Positions 23,779 through 32,831 of a stretch of 64,000 nucleotides of DNA are shown here, piece by piece. Source of the stretch: Elusimicrobiota bacterium (GTDB lineage: Bacteria; Elusimicrobiota; Elusimicrobia; Elusimicrobiales; UBA9959); NCBI GenBank assembly GCA_019135865.1, contig JAGVVD010000042.1, positions 1 through 64,000 of the forward strand, written 5' to 3'. Within the stretch, counting starts at the first letter, position 1. The number at the start of each line of letters is the position of its first letter. The translations under genes were made by a program, and so were the position numbers. A model generated the notes under the pieces. That model was not told the origin of the DNA, did no database searches, and worked only from the letters and a program-made list of their open reading frames with translations.

Positions 23779-24057
23779 TTGACCAAAGGCATGGAACACG
23801 AGCTCGAAGGCGTCTGCGCCAAGTCGGTATCTTTCCGCGTCGTCGGGGGGAAGCTCAAAGGCGTGAAGTTCTACAAGGGCTGCCCCGGCAATCTCCAGGC
23901 CCTGGCCCTGCTGCTCGAAGGCATGCCGGTCAGGGAAGCGGTACGCAAGCTCAAGGGGATAAAGTGCGGCTCCAAGAAGACCTCCTGCTCGGACCAGCTG
24001 GCCCGCGTCCTGGAGAAACTCGCCCGGGCCGATAAGACGGCGGCCGTCAGGCCCTAG
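23779..24057 (+). CDS. TSCPD-domain protein (TIGR03905-like)
   Basis: The 92-residue protein matches the small family sharing the TSCPD motif with the C-terminus of class II ribonucleotide reductases. Visible are GVCAKSVSFRV, the cysteine in YKGCPGNLQALALLLEGM, LKGIKCGSKKTSCSDQLA and further conserved Gly/Leu. Three to four cysteines suggest metal binding. The TTG at 23779 lies 4 bases after GGAGG; ATG 23791 is the alternative but is about 16 bases from it. TATAAT just upstream may be the -10. Its end overlaps the convergent ABC ATPase gene by 4 bases. Confidence 0.8.
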   Translation: MTKGMEHELEGVCAKSVSFRVVGGKLKGVKFYKGCPGNLQALALLLEGMPVREAVRKLKGIKCGSKKTSCSDQLARVLEKLARADKTAAVRP

Positions 24058-24731
24058 TGCATCCTCCCGTCGCGTATCTCCAGCACCCGGTCGGCGGCTT
24101 TGGCGAGTTCCAGGTTGTGGGTCACCATAAGCACCGCGACGCCCCTTGAGACCAGCCCTTTCAGTATCTCTTTTATCTCTTCGGAACGGCGGCTGTCCAG
24201 GTTGCCCGTCGGCTCGTCGGCCAGCAGCACCTTGGGGCCGTTGATGAGCGCGCGGGCTATGGCCACGCGCTGCATCTCGCCGCCGGAAAGCTCGCCCGGG
24301 AGATGGTCCTCCCGGCGGTCTATGCCGAGCAGTTTCATGACCTCGCGCGGGTTCCAGCCGCCCTCGCCGCGGTAGAAGGTCCCCGGCAGCATGATGTTCT
24401 CCAGCACCGTGAGCGTCGGCACCAGGTAGAACTTCTGGAAGACATAGCCGTAGAAGCGCCGGCGCACCAGCGTCAGTTCGCCCTCGGGCAGCTCGCGGTG
24501 GCCGCCGAAGACCAGCTCGCCGCCGACGCGCAGCGTGCCGGAGGTGGGGTTGTCCAGGCAGCCCAGCATGTTGAGCAGCGTCGTCTTGCCCGAGCCCGAC
24601 GGACCGATGATGGCCGTCATCTCTCCCGCCTTGATGTCGAGGGAGACGCCGTCTACGGCGCGCACCTCCTCCGAGCCGCGGCGGTAGGTCTTGCGCAGGT
24701 CCTTCGCCGAGATCAGTATATCCTTGGTCAT
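24054..24731 (-). CDS. ABC transporter ATP-binding protein, MacB/LolD type
   Basis: The 225-residue ATPase has Walker A GPSGSGKTTLLN, Q-loop FQKFYLVPTLTVLEN, signature LSGGEMQRVAIARAL, Walker B VLLADEPTGNLD and the THN switch. This class works with FtsX-type permeases to drive periplasmic mechanical work rather than classic substrate transport. It is the last gene of the Fur-led minus-strand operon and lies one base after the permease stop. The partner permease, barrel and lipoprotein upstream point to an envelope-spanning machine. Confidence 0.9.
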   Translation of the reverse strand: MTKDILISAKDLRKTYRRGSEEVRAVDGVSLDIKAGEMTAIIGPSGSGKTTLLNMLGCLDNPTSGTLRVGGELVFGGHRELPEGELTLVRRRFYGYVFQKFYLVPTLTVLENIMLPGTFYRGEGGWNPREVMKLLGIDRREDHLPGELSGGEMQRVAIARALINGPKVLLADEPTGNLDSRRSEEIKEILKGLVSRGVAVLMVTHNLELAKAADRVLEIRDGRMH

Positions 24732-24732
24732 A

Positions 24733-25923
24733 TCACTGCTCCCCTTCGATGCGTATGGCTTCCAGCGGCCGCACGCGGGCGGCGCGCCAGGCCGGGTAGA
24801 GACCGCTGAGCAGGCCGCCGGCCGTTATGAGAACGAAGGCGAAGCCCGTGATGGCCGGGTCCAGGGCGATGAGCGCGCCGTTGGGCGCGTAGGGCAGGAA
24901 GTAGCGCACGGCCGCCTCGCTCAGGCCGGCCGTGACGAAGGCCAGGCCTATGCCCGCCGCGCCGCCCAGGCCGCAGAGTATCGCGGTCTCCGTCCAGATC
25001 AGGCGGAAGACGTCGAAGGGCATGGCGCCCATGCTCTTTAGAATGCCGATCTCCGCGTAGCGCTCCATCACCGACATCAGCACGGTGTTGATCACGCCGG
25101 CCATCGCGATTATCAGCGCTATGCCCGCGATGCCCATCACGATGACGCGCGCGCTGTTGACCAGGTTCATGATGGTCGCCTTGACCTGCGCCATCGAGAC
25201 CACCTGCACGTCTGGCAGGTCGTAAAGCTTGTTCTCGAAGGCCGGGATATCGGCCTCCTTTTTCACTTTTATCCCGAGACCGGTAAGCTTGCCCTTGCGG
25301 CCGAACATTTCGCGCACGGCGCCCAGCGGCATGAATATCGTGCCGTCGTCCTGGGTGCCCGAGCGCTTGAGCACGCCGACGACCTTGACCGGTTTGTCGA
25401 CCCCGATCACCAGCATCAGGTCCCCGGCCTCGCGCGTCTCGAGCTCCGCCGCCTCGTAGCCCAGCACGGCCTCGTAGGCCTCGTCGTCCGTGAACCAGGC
25501 GCCCTGCTTGAACTCCAGGTACGGCTTCATCGCGGGAAAGGTCGCCGGGTCCACGCCCAGGTAGGCGGCTATCGCGCCGCTCTCGCCCTTATCCGGGTCG
25601 AAGACGCCGTGCATCAGCATCGGGGTTATTTTGTCCACCTCGGGATACTTGTAGACGTCCTTGAGGATGGATTCGTCCATGTAGCGCAGGCCGGTGCCGC
25701 CCTTGAGCATCAGCGTGGCGGCCTCGTAGGGGCAGCCCTTGGCCGTCAGCAGGACCTGGAAGCCCATATTGTCTATGTCGCGGTTGAGGCCCTGCTGGTA
25801 GCCCTTGTTGAAGCCCAGCAGCGTGGCCAGCACCCAGGCCGACAGCATGATGCCGCCGGCGGTGAGCGCGGTGCGCGTCTTCTTGCGCAGGAGGTTCTTA
25901 TAGGCTATGGAATATACGGTCAT
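24733..25923 (-). CDS. FtsX/MacB-type ABC transporter permease
   Basis: The 396-residue protein has the four-helix MacB/LolC layout: helix 1 near residues 20-40, a large periplasmic domain to about residue 265, then three helices with the FtsX core (GIAGIALIIAMAGVINTVLMS, ERYAEIGILKSMGAMPFDVFRLI). The ERYAEIGILKS coupling segment is diagnostic. The C-terminus ends PAWRAARVRPLEAIRIE, also typical. ATG 25923 overlaps the preceding gene stop. It should act with the ATPase downstream and the periplasmic FMN-binding-like protein upstream. Confidence 0.88.
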   Translation of the reverse strand: MTVYSIAYKNLLRKKTRTALTAGGIMLSAWVLATLLGFNKGYQQGLNRDIDNMGFQVLLTAKGCPYEAATLMLKGGTGLRYMDESILKDVYKYPEVDKITPMLMHGVFDPDKGESGAIAAYLGVDPATFPAMKPYLEFKQGAWFTDDEAYEAVLGYEAAELETREAGDLMLVIGVDKPVKVVGVLKRSGTQDDGTIFMPLGAVREMFGRKGKLTGLGIKVKKEADIPAFENKLYDLPDVQVVSMAQVKATIMNLVNSARVIVMGIAGIALIIAMAGVINTVLMSVMERYAEIGILKSMGAMPFDVFRLIWTETAILCGLGGAAGIGLAFVTAGLSEAAVRYFLPYAPNGALIALDPAITGFAFVLITAGGLLSGLYPAWRAARVRPLEAIRIEGEQ

Positions 25924-26537
25924 TTTTTCTTCTCCGTGAACACGAGCTCGTCCATGAGTATGAGGTTCTTCTTGACGGCGCGCATGACGTTGGGGAAATC
26001 CGCGGCGGCTCTCTCCGGCGCTTTGAGGGAGGCGGCGGGAGTGCCGGGCTTCGCGGACGCCTTGACCGGGTCGTAGCCGGAGAAGTCGGGCAGCGCGAGA
26101 CCCTCGAACTGGGCGCCGAATTCTTTCGAGCGCAGGTCCTTCGCCGCGCGCGAGGTGAGCTTCTGTATATAGAAAGACCTTATCGTCCCGGACTTATCCA
26201 GGGCGAGAAAGACCTGTATGCCGCCGAACTGTCCTTTCTGGTTCACGCCGTGGATGTGGCCGAGCGGCTCGGTGCCGCGGTAGATATCGTAGACCGTATA
26301 CGGCACGTCGATCGTCTCGTAGAGACCCTTGAACTTGTCGCCCAACCGCTTCTCGATGCGGGCCAGCATCGCCTCGCCGCCGGCGCCCTTGACCGTCAGG
26401 TAGCGGACCTTGTAACCGGTGGAGGAGGGGAAAAGCCGCTCCACGTCCCGGTCGGGGTCGTTGAGGTCGCAGCCGACCGCCGCGAAGGCCGGCGCGGCCC
26501 AGGCGGAGAGAAGGAGGGAGAAAAATATTCCTTTCAT
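25920..26537 (-). CDS. periplasmic protein, remote FMN-binding-domain-like
   Basis: The 205-residue protein has a signal peptide (FFSLLLSAWAAPAFA). Its middle reads GHIHGVNQKGQFGGIQVFLALDKSGTI followed by FYIQKLTSRAAKDL and FGAQFEGLALPDF. This order (G-x-V/F strand, a Thr/Ser loop, then F-x-x-Q-F-x-G) recalls FMN_bind domains of RnfG/NosR proteins, where a Thr carries flavin. The match is remote. Being coupled to an FtsX-type permease and under a Fur-controlled promoter, it may handle electrons or metal ions in the periplasm. Confidence 0.5.
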   Translation of the reverse strand: MKGIFFSLLLSAWAAPAFAAVGCDLNDPDRDVERLFPSSTGYKVRYLTVKGAGGEAMLARIEKRLGDKFKGLYETIDVPYTVYDIYRGTEPLGHIHGVNQKGQFGGIQVFLALDKSGTIRSFYIQKLTSRAAKDLRSKEFGAQFEGLALPDFSGYDPVKASAKPGTPAASLKAPERAAADFPNVMRAVKKNLILMDELVFTEKKK

Positions 26538-26546
26538 GGAACCCCC

Positions 26547-27515
26547 TTATATCGGGATATAGTAATAGACCTGGGCGACGGCGCGGCGGCCGCCCATCAT
26601 CTCGTCGTACTCGAACATGGCGCGCAGCGTGAGATACGGAGTGGCGGCGCAGGAGGCGCCGGCCGCCAGCGCCCAGCCCTCCAGCCCTTCCATGCCGTCG
26701 TAAACCGCCTGGCCCTCCAGCTTCAGCCGGCTCTCCTCCAGGAGGTTGAGCCCCAGCCGCGCCAGGCCGGCGGCGTAATCCATACCGGATCTTTTGCCGG
26801 CGCGCAGGTCCGCGCGCAGCTCCCAGCGGTCCCAGAGCAGAGCGTAGTCGGCGCCGAAAGCGGAATAAGACCCCTCGGCGCCGTTCATAAGTTCATAGCC
26901 CATAACGGCCGGCACTTCGCCGGCGGAGGCGTACAGGCCGAACGTCCTGTTATCGCGGTTCAGCACGCCGAGCCCGGCGCGGGCCGAAGCCAGCCAGCCG
27001 CCGGCGCCGCGCAGGCGCATGCCCGAGCCGGTCGTGAGCGACAGAGCGGCGTCGCCCCAGTCATAGTCGCGCGAGCCGCCCAGGCCCCAGTCGCGGTCGA
27101 AACCGTAGCCGTACATAGGCAGCGTCTGCAGCAGGGCGCCGTGCGTGTCGAAATAGGATTCCAGCCCCGCCGCGGTCCTGTTATGCCCCGCCCAGGCGTA
27201 GCCGCCCCGGGGCGCGCGCGCGCGGTAATAAGCGTTATAGACCTGCGGACGGGTGCGCTCGGGCGCGTCGGGGTCGTGGGCGAGCCGCGCCTGCAGGGCC
27301 AGCGTTGAACCGCCGCCCGGGCGGTGCACCAAGTCGAAGCCGGCGGAGGTCTTCTGCATCGCCTCGCGCGCGTCCATGGAATGCCAGATCTCCGACTTTT
27401 CGGCGGAGGAATAGCCTCCTACGCCCTGAAGCTCCAGGAAAAGGAGCGAGCTGCCGGCCGCGGCCGGCAGGGGGGAGAAGATCAGGCTAGATAGTAAGAA
27501 GCTTGCGGCCTTCAT
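26547..27515 (-). CDS. putative outer-membrane beta-barrel protein
   Basis: The 322-residue protein has a signal peptide ending near PLPAAAG, then a pattern of alternating hydrophobic/polar strands rich in Gly, Tyr and Trp, with many short turns. It ends VAQVYYYIPI, with aromatic residues in the last strand as in barrel proteins. No cork or plug domain is evident, so it looks like a simple barrel rather than a TonB receptor. It lies in the Fur-led operon and overlaps the upstream lipoprotein gene by 29 bases. Transport role is inferred from context. Confidence 0.6.
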   Translation of the reverse strand: MKAASFLLSSLIFSPLPAAAGSSLLFLELQGVGGYSSAEKSEIWHSMDAREAMQKTSAGFDLVHRPGGGSTLALQARLAHDPDAPERTRPQVYNAYYRARAPRGGYAWAGHNRTAAGLESYFDTHGALLQTLPMYGYGFDRDWGLGGSRDYDWGDAALSLTTGSGMRLRGAGGWLASARAGLGVLNRDNRTFGLYASAGEVPAVMGYELMNGAEGSYSAFGADYALLWDRWELRADLRAGKRSGMDYAAGLARLGLNLLEESRLKLEGQAVYDGMEGLEGWALAAGASCAATPYLTLRAMFEYDEMMGGRRAVAQVYYYIPI

Positions 27516-27924
27516 AGAGCGCCTTCCCGTCGCGCGATACGCGCACGACTATCTCCCACTCGCCGGCCATGCTGAACTCCACCGGGAACAGGTAATGACC
27601 CTTCCTGTTGAGGATGAAAGGCCTGGGCCCGGAATCGTGATAAGGCATCGAGGGCATGCCGTATTCTCCCTCCAGGGCATAGCCGGTATCAGGCTTGCCG
27701 TCCGGGCCGAAGGCCTGCAGGTTGACGATAATGACGCCCAGCTTGGGCTTCTCGCTGAACTTCCAGGAGAAGCGCCCTCCGTCGGAGAGGGGGATATCGG
27801 CCCCCTCTCTAAGCTCCGGGACTTCCGTCGTCCCCTCCGTGTTCACGGCTACCCCGGTGTCGGAAGTCTTGGAACAGGCCGAAAGCGCGGCGAAAAATAC
27901 CGCCGCGGCCAGGATCCTCTTCAT
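27487..27924 (-). CDS. small lipoprotein, FixH-like beta domain
   Basis: The product has 145 residues from ATG 27924, which follows AGGAGG at 7 bases. It carries a lipoprotein signal, FFAALSACSK, with the acylated Cys. The rest is beta-rich: FSWKFSEKPKLGVIIVNLQAF, GEYGMPSMPYHDSGPRPFIL, KGHYLFPVEFSMAGEWEIVVRV. The MPSMPYHDSG stretch has Met and His residues suited to copper or iron, and the GEWEIVVRV ending resembles FixH/YtkA-type domains. ATGA overlap with fur shows co-transcription. Function unknown beyond likely metal handling. Confidence 0.62.
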   Translation of the reverse strand: MKRILAAAVFFAALSACSKTSDTGVAVNTEGTTEVPELREGADIPLSDGGRFSWKFSEKPKLGVIIVNLQAFGPDGKPDTGYALEGEYGMPSMPYHDSGPRPFILNRKGHYLFPVEFSMAGEWEIVVRVSRDGKALYEGRKLLTI

Positions 27925-28367
27925 AAAGTGTCCTCCTTCAGACATCCCTTACAGGTACCATATATCTCCACCCGGCTTCCAGTAGGGAAAAAACCCGTTC
28001 CGGCCGACAGGCGGCGGAGTATTTTCTCCGGCCCCCGCAGGGGGACCTCCGTTACGGAACCGCATTTCCGGCAGAGCAGGTGGGCGTGCCCCGTCCGCGC
28101 CCCGGCCAGCTCATAGACCGAAGGCTTCTTCCCTCTCTTGAACTCTACGACCTTGCCGCAGCCGCAAAGACACTTGAGAGAACGGTATACCGTCGCTATG
28201 CCGATACCGGGCAGGGAGCCCTCGGCGAGGCGCCGTATTTCCTCCGCGGTACGGTGTCCGGAGACCGAGGCCACCGCCTTGAGCACCGCCTCTCTGCGGC
28301 GGCTGCGCCGGGGCTCCGGTTTCGGGCAGTCGCACATTCCTCCGCGGGGACATCCTTCAGGTTTCAT
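27921..28367 (-). CDS. Fur-family metalloregulator
   Basis: The 148-residue repressor has a winged-helix domain (SGHRTAEEIRRLAEGSLPGIGIATVYRSLKCL) and a metal/dimer domain with GHAHLLCRKCG and a C-terminal GTCKGCLKE pair of CxxC motifs for structural zinc. An unusual Cys-rich N-terminal extension (CPRGGMCDCPKP) could add a further site. A near-consensus Fur box overlaps its own promoter, so it is probably autorepressed and controls the five genes behind it, implying iron as the signal. Zur or PerR-like sensing cannot be excluded. Confidence 0.88.
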   Translation of the reverse strand: MKPEGCPRGGMCDCPKPEPRRSRRREAVLKAVASVSGHRTAEEIRRLAEGSLPGIGIATVYRSLKCLCGCGKVVEFKRGKKPSVYELAGARTGHAHLLCRKCGSVTEVPLRGPEKILRRLSAGTGFFPTGSRVEIYGTCKGCLKEDTL

Positions 28368-28371
28368 ATTT

Positions 28372-28413
28372 GATAATGATTATCATTATTCCACATATAT
28401 GCCGGAGAGTCAA
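28372..28413 (-). promoter_or_regulatory. Fur box overlapping the fur operon promoter
   Basis: 28372-28390 reads GATAATGATTATCATTATT, a 19-bp inverted repeat differing from the classical Fur box at the last base and the neutral centre. On the minus strand TTGACT (28413-28408), a 17-base spacer and AATAAT (28390-28385) form a promoter whose -10 lies inside the box. Binding would block polymerase directly. Confidence 0.88.
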
Positions 28414-28449
28414 CCGCCGCGGGCGATATGTTCTATTTTTAAAAAGTTA

Positions 28450-28455
28450 TATAAT
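28450..28455 (+). promoter_or_regulatory. -10 box for the Cys/His-rich protein gene
   Basis: TATAAT lies in a locally AT-rich stretch, 59 bases before ATG 28515. No good -35 is visible. The Fur box is about 60 bases upstream, so Fur control of this side is uncertain. Confidence 0.45.
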
Positions 28456-28514
28456 AATGCCGCGGCTCTTGCCGCCGATAGAGCATTCTACAGTTGCCTT
28501 CAGGGAGAACTACG

Positions 28515-29096
28515 ATGAAAAAAGACCTGCTTGCCGGTATCATATTTTTCGCGGTGACGATGGCCGCCTACGCCCATTGCGGCAAATGCCCGGACGACAA
28601 GAAAGCGGAAGGCGTCAAGGACGGCCCCAAGGTGGAGTGCCCCATGGCCGCCAAGGAAGCGGGCGCGAAGGGCCACGACTGTCCGCACGCCAAAGCGGCC
28701 GAAGGCAAGAAGCACGACTGCCCCGGGATGAAAGGCGAAAAGGGCCACGACTGCGGCAAGCACAAGGACGGCAAGTCCGCCGCCTGCCCCAAACAGATGG
28801 AAGGCGTCGAGAAGACCGTTAAGAACACCAAGGACGGGGTCGAGCTAACGCTGGCCGCCAAGGGCAAGGAGATGATAGCCAAACTTCAGGAACTGACCGC
28901 CGTCCACTACGCCGGCGGCAACTGCTCCTGTCTGCCCAAGGACGCCACCGCCAAGTACGAGAACACCGAGACCGGCGTCAAGATATACCTGGCCTCCGCT
29001 AACGCCGCGACCGTCAAGGCCATGCAGGCCCGGTACGCGGACGGCGGCCACAAGTGCGGCATGGAGCACGGCAAGGAAGAGAAGGCCAAAAAATGA
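28515..29096 (+). CDS. periplasmic Cys/His-rich metal-binding protein
   Basis: The 193-residue protein has a signal peptide (LLAGIIFFAVTMAAYAHCG). Residues about 20-100 hold repeated Cys/His/Lys units: HCGKCPDDK, VECPMAAK, GHDCPHAK, KHDCPGMK, GHDCGKHK, AACPKQ. A second domain follows (VEKTVKNTKDGVELTLAAK, NCSCLPKDATAKYE, VKIYLASANAATVKAMQ) and a last KCGMEHGKE. The repeats look like a metal sponge or chaperone. It is divergent from the Fur operon and overlaps the Crp-type regulator gene by 4 bases. The metal is not identified. Confidence 0.65.
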   Translation: MKKDLLAGIIFFAVTMAAYAHCGKCPDDKKAEGVKDGPKVECPMAAKEAGAKGHDCPHAKAAEGKKHDCPGMKGEKGHDCGKHKDGKSAACPKQMEGVEKTVKNTKDGVELTLAAKGKEMIAKLQELTAVHYAGGNCSCLPKDATAKYENTETGVKIYLASANAATVKAMQARYADGGHKCGMEHGKEEKAKK

Positions 29097-29770
29097 CCCT
29101 GCACAAGGCGCTCGAGAAAGTAACCTTCCTCAAAGGGCTGGGCAAGGCCGACCTTAACCATATCGTGAAGATCGCCTCCGTCCGCCGCTACAAGGCGGGG
29201 GACATGGTCTTCAACAAGGAAGAGGTGGGGAAGAACTTTTTCATCGTCAACGCCGGGAAGATCAAGATCTTCACCTCGCTCGGCGGCGGCAAGCGCAAGA
29301 CCTTCGCCTTCCTGGGCAAAGGGGACTTCTTCGGCGAGATGTCCCTGCTCGGCGGCAAGATACGCTCCGCCTCGGCCCAGGCCGCGGAGGACACCGAGCT
29401 GCTGGTCATCTCCAAGCTGAACTTCGGCAGACTGGTGATGCGCCACGCCGACTTCAGCATGAAGATAATCCGCACCCTGGTGGAACGCCTGAACAAGGCC
29501 GACAAGGAGATCGAGTCCATGTTGTTCCACAATATACTGGGACGGCTGGCCTCGGCCATACTCGACCTCGAGGCCAAGTCGAAGACCGGTCCGCTCACCG
29601 TGGAGATAGGCCAGGGCGAACTGGCCGAGTACCTGGGCACCACGCGCGTCCCCGTCTGCCGGGCGGTCAACTCGCTCAAGCGCAGCGGGATAATCGACTA
29701 TAAGCGCGGACGCATACTCGTCAAGAGCAAGGCCAGACTGCAGTCGATGGCCGCCAGGGCGCGCGGATGA
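29093..29770 (+). CDS. Crp/Fnr-family transcriptional regulator
   Basis: The 225-residue regulator has an N-terminal cyclic-nucleotide-type barrel (FFIVNAGKIKIFTSL, FAFLGKGDFFGEMSLLGG) and a C-terminal winged helix (GQGELAEYLGTTRVPVCRAVNSLKRSGIIDYKRGRILVKSK). The Fnr-type cysteines are missing, so oxygen sensing by an iron-sulphur cluster is unlikely. The ligand pocket lacks a clear cAMP RxSA match. ATG 29093 overlaps the stop of the Cys/His-rich gene; hisS overlaps its end by ATGA. The neighbours suggest a stress or metal response role, but this is inference. Confidence 0.88.
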   Translation: MTLHKALEKVTFLKGLGKADLNHIVKIASVRRYKAGDMVFNKEEVGKNFFIVNAGKIKIFTSLGGGKRKTFAFLGKGDFFGEMSLLGGKIRSASAQAAEDTELLVISKLNFGRLVMRHADFSMKIIRTLVERLNKADKEIESMLFHNILGRLASAILDLEAKSKTGPLTVEIGQGELAEYLGTTRVPVCRAVNSLKRSGIIDYKRGRILVKSKARLQSMAARARG

Positions 29771-31017
29771 GCCGCACGCTGCGCGGCTTCCGGGACATAC
29801 TGCCGCCCGACTCCGAGCTCTTCGCCGCGATAGAGACGGCGGCGCGGGAAGTTTTCCGCCTGCACGGCTACCGGGAGATACGCATCCCCACGCTGGAGAC
29901 CCGGGAGCTCTTCGTAAAGTCCACCGGCGACACCACCGACATCGTCGAGAAGGAGATGTACGCCTTCACCGACGGCGGCGGGCGCGAAGTGGCGATGCGC
30001 CCGGAAGGCACGCCCGGCGTGGCGCGGGCCTATATCGACCAGAACCTCTCCCAGGGCGGCCGCAACGCGAAGCTTTTCTACATAGGCCCCATGTTCCGCG
30101 CCGAGCGGCCGCAGGCCGGCCGCTTCCGCGAGTTCACGCAGATAGGCGTGGAATGCATCGGCAACCCTTCGCCTTCGGCCGACGCGGAATCCATCTCGCT
30201 GCTGGTGAAGGTGCTGGAGAAGGCCGGCGCCCCTGGCTGCGCCGTGGAACTCAACACTCTCGGCTGCGCGGAGTGCCGCAAAGCCTACCGCGCGCAGCTC
30301 CTCTCCTATCTCAAGCTCAATACCGAGGCGCTCTGCGAGGCCTGCCGGCGCCGCGTCGACCGCAACCCGCTGCGCGCGCTGGACTGCAAGGTTGACGGCC
30401 CCTGGCTGGCCGACAAGGCGCCGCACATAGAGCTCTGTCCCGGCTGCGTCGAGCACTTCGACCGGGTACAGGCCCTGCTCAAGGCCGCTGGCGTGGACTA
30501 CAAGGTCGACCGTACCATGGTCCGCGGGCTGGACTATTACACCCGCACCGTTTTCGAGGTGAAGGCCGGGGCGCTGGGGGCACAGGACGCGGTGGCCGGC
30601 GGCGGCCGCTACGACGACCTGATCAAATCGATGGGCGGGCCCGCCGCCCCGTCGGTGGGCTGGGCCATGGGGCTCGACCGCGCGGCCCTGGTGATAAAAG
30701 CGGCGGGGGCCGCGCCGGAGGAAAAGGGTCCGGCGGCCTTCCTCGTCGCAGCCGGCAAAGAGGCCGCCATTGAAGCCTTCCGCCTGATGTCGGACCTGCG
30801 CGCGATCGGCATAGCCGCCGATTACGCTAATTTCGACCTCAGCCTCAAGTCCCAGATGCGCTCCGCCGACAGGAGCGGGGCCGATTACGCCGTCATCATA
30901 GGCGAGGACGAACTCAAGTCCGGGACCTGCTCCCTGAAACCTCTCAAAGGCCGGGCGGGACAGGAGAGCGTCCCCTTAGCGGACCTCCCTTCGCGGCTGA
31001 CGGTCAGACCCGTCTGA
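29767..31017 (+). CDS. hisS: histidyl-tRNA synthetase
   Basis: Class II synthetase charging tRNA-His. The 416-residue length is typical. Motif 2 region [26 protein letters not shown], the earlier [13 protein letters not shown], the histidine-specific block [19 protein letters not shown] and GGGRYDDLI are all present; motif 3 is [14 protein letters not shown]-terminal anticodon-binding domain with [16 protein letters not shown] follows. The gene overlaps the regulator by 4 bases and precedes aspS by 31 bases, a common bacterial pair. Confidence 0.95.
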   Translation: MSRTLRGFRDILPPDSELFAAIETAAREVFRLHGYREIRIPTLETRELFVKSTGDTTDIVEKEMYAFTDGGGREVAMRPEGTPGVARAYIDQNLSQGGRNAKLFYIGPMFRAERPQAGRFREFTQIGVECIGNPSPSADAESISLLVKVLEKAGAPGCAVELNTLGCAECRKAYRAQLLSYLKLNTEALCEACRRRVDRNPLRALDCKVDGPWLADKAPHIELCPGCVEHFDRVQALLKAAGVDYKVDRTMVRGLDYYTRTVFEVKAGALGAQDAVAGGGRYDDLIKSMGGPAAPSVGWAMGLDRAALVIKAAGAAPEEKGPAAFLVAAGKEAAIEAFRLMSDLRAIGIAADYANFDLSLKSQMRSADRSGADYAVIIGEDELKSGTCSLKPLKGRAGQESVPLADLPSRLTVRPV

Positions 31018-31048
31018 TACCGGCGCCGCGCCGCTCCCCAGGAAAAGT

Positions 31049-32830
31049 ATGACCAGCGCAACTGACAACAACAAGACCGAATTCCGCACCCACGACTGCG
31101 GCGCCCTGCGCGGCGCCGACGCCGGCAGGACCGTCACCCTGTGCGGCTGGATGGACTCCAAGCGAAATCACGGCGGCGTACTTTTCATAAGCCTGCGCGA
31201 CCTCTACGGCGTGACGCAGGTGGTCGCCAACCCCGGCACGGCGGCCTTTCAGGCCGCGGAGGAATCGAAGGCGGAATATGTCCTGCGCGTCACGGGGAAA
31301 GTGACCCCTCGCCCCCGGGGCATGGTCAACCCGAAGATGCCGACGGGCGAGATAGAGCTCGTCGCCGAAAAAATAGAGACGCTCAACGTTTCCCAGCCGC
31401 TGCCTTTCGACCTCGGCGAGCACGCCGGGGTGCTCGAGGACACGCGTCTGAAGTACCGATACCTCGACCTGCGGAGGCCGAAGGTGGCGAAGAACCTGGT
31501 GCTGCGCAGCAAAGTGGCCGGCCTGGTCCGCGCCAACCTCCTCGCGAAAGGTTTCAACGAGATAGAGACCCCGATGCTGACCCGTTCCACGCCCGAGGGC
31601 GCGCGCGACTTCGTGGTACCCTCGCGCATGAGCCCGGGCCAGTTCTACGCGCTGCCCCAATCGCCGCAGGTGTTCAAGCAGCTGCTGATGGTCGCCGGCA
31701 TGGACCGTTACTTCCAGCTCGCCCGCGCGCTGCGCGACGAGGACCTGCGCGCCGACCGCCAGCCCGAGCACACGCAGATAGACGTGGAGATGTCGTTCGT
31801 CACCGAGCGGGACGTGGCCGCCGTAGTGGAGGACATGCTGCGCTCCGTCTTCGAAGGCCTGGGCGAGAAGATGGAGACCCCTTTCATGGAAATGGAGTTC
31901 GCCGACGCGATGCTGCGCTACGGCTCGGACAAGCCGGACCTGCGCTACGAGCTCGAGATACGGGACTGCTCGCATCTCTTCAAGGCCTCCGGCTTCAAGG
32001 TCTTCGCCGAGGCGCTGGCCTCGGGCGGCGTCGTGCGCGGCATAAAGGGCGGGGGCGGCGCGGCCGCCTATTCCCGCGGCGAGATAGACAAGCTCACCGA
32101 GACCGTGAAAAAGGCCGGCGCGAAAGGACTGCTCTGGTTCAAGTTCAAGGACGGCAAGCTGGAATCCCCTGCGCTCAAGTTCCTTTCCGAGGCCGAGACT
32201 TCGTCGGTGAAGGACTTCTTCGGCATGAAGGAGGGGGACATCGTCTTCATGGTGACCGGCCCCGCGGCCCAGGCCGCGCCGCAGCTGGGCCTGGTGCGCA
32301 GCGAGCTCATAAAGAAACTCAAGCCCGCGCAGACGAGGAAATGGGCCTTCCTCTGGGTGCGCCATTTCCCGCTGCTGGAGAAGGACCCCGAGAGCGGCCA
32401 CTGGACCTTCACGCACAACCCTTTCACGGCGCCGCTGCCGGAAGAGCTGCCGATGCTCGACACCGACCCCGGCGGCATGCGCTCCTGCCAGTACGACCTG
32501 GTGCTCAACGGCGTGGAGCTGGGCTCCGGCTCCGTGCGCAACCACAGCCGGGCCGTGCAGGAGAAGATCTTCGGCCTGATGGGCTATTCCAAGGACGAGG
32601 TGCAGCGCCGCTTCGGCATGATAGTCAACGCGCTGGACTTCGGCGCGCCGCCGCACGGCGGCATCGGCATCGGCTTCGACCGGCTCATCGGCATACTCTG
32701 CGGCACGGATTCGATACGCGACGTCATCGCCTTCCCCAAGACGACCAGCGGCTCGTGCCTGATGAGCGACGCGCCCTCGACGATAGACGAGCGCCAGCTC
32801 AAAGAACTGCACCTCAAGATAGCGGAATAA
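31049..32830 (+). CDS. aspS: aspartyl-tRNA synthetase (bacterial type)
   Basis: Class II synthetase of 593 residues, the long bacterial form. An N-terminal OB-fold anticodon domain ([23 protein letters not shown]) is followed by the catalytic core with [40 protein letters not shown], the GAD insertion, and motif 3 region [16 protein letters not shown]. An asparaginyl-tRNA synthetase gene at 41487 suggests direct Asn-tRNA charging, although indirect amidation cannot be excluded. A ribosome site (AGGAAA) precedes ATG 31049. Confidence 0.95.
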   Translation: MTSATDNNKTEFRTHDCGALRGADAGRTVTLCGWMDSKRNHGGVLFISLRDLYGVTQVVANPGTAAFQAAEESKAEYVLRVTGKVTPRPRGMVNPKMPTGEIELVAEKIETLNVSQPLPFDLGEHAGVLEDTRLKYRYLDLRRPKVAKNLVLRSKVAGLVRANLLAKGFNEIETPMLTRSTPEGARDFVVPSRMSPGQFYALPQSPQVFKQLLMVAGMDRYFQLARALRDEDLRADRQPEHTQIDVEMSFVTERDVAAVVEDMLRSVFEGLGEKMETPFMEMEFADAMLRYGSDKPDLRYELEIRDCSHLFKASGFKVFAEALASGGVVRGIKGGGGAAAYSRGEIDKLTETVKKAGAKGLLWFKFKDGKLESPALKFLSEAETSSVKDFFGMKEGDIVFMVTGPAAQAAPQLGLVRSELIKKLKPAQTRKWAFLWVRHFPLLEKDPESGHWTFTHNPFTAPLPEELPMLDTDPGGMRSCQYDLVLNGVELGSGSVRNHSRAVQEKIFGLMGYSKDEVQRRFGMIVNALDFGAPPHGGIGIGFDRLIGILCGTDSIRDVIAFPKTTSGSCLMSDAPSTIDERQLKELHLKIAE

Positions 32831-32831
32831 G

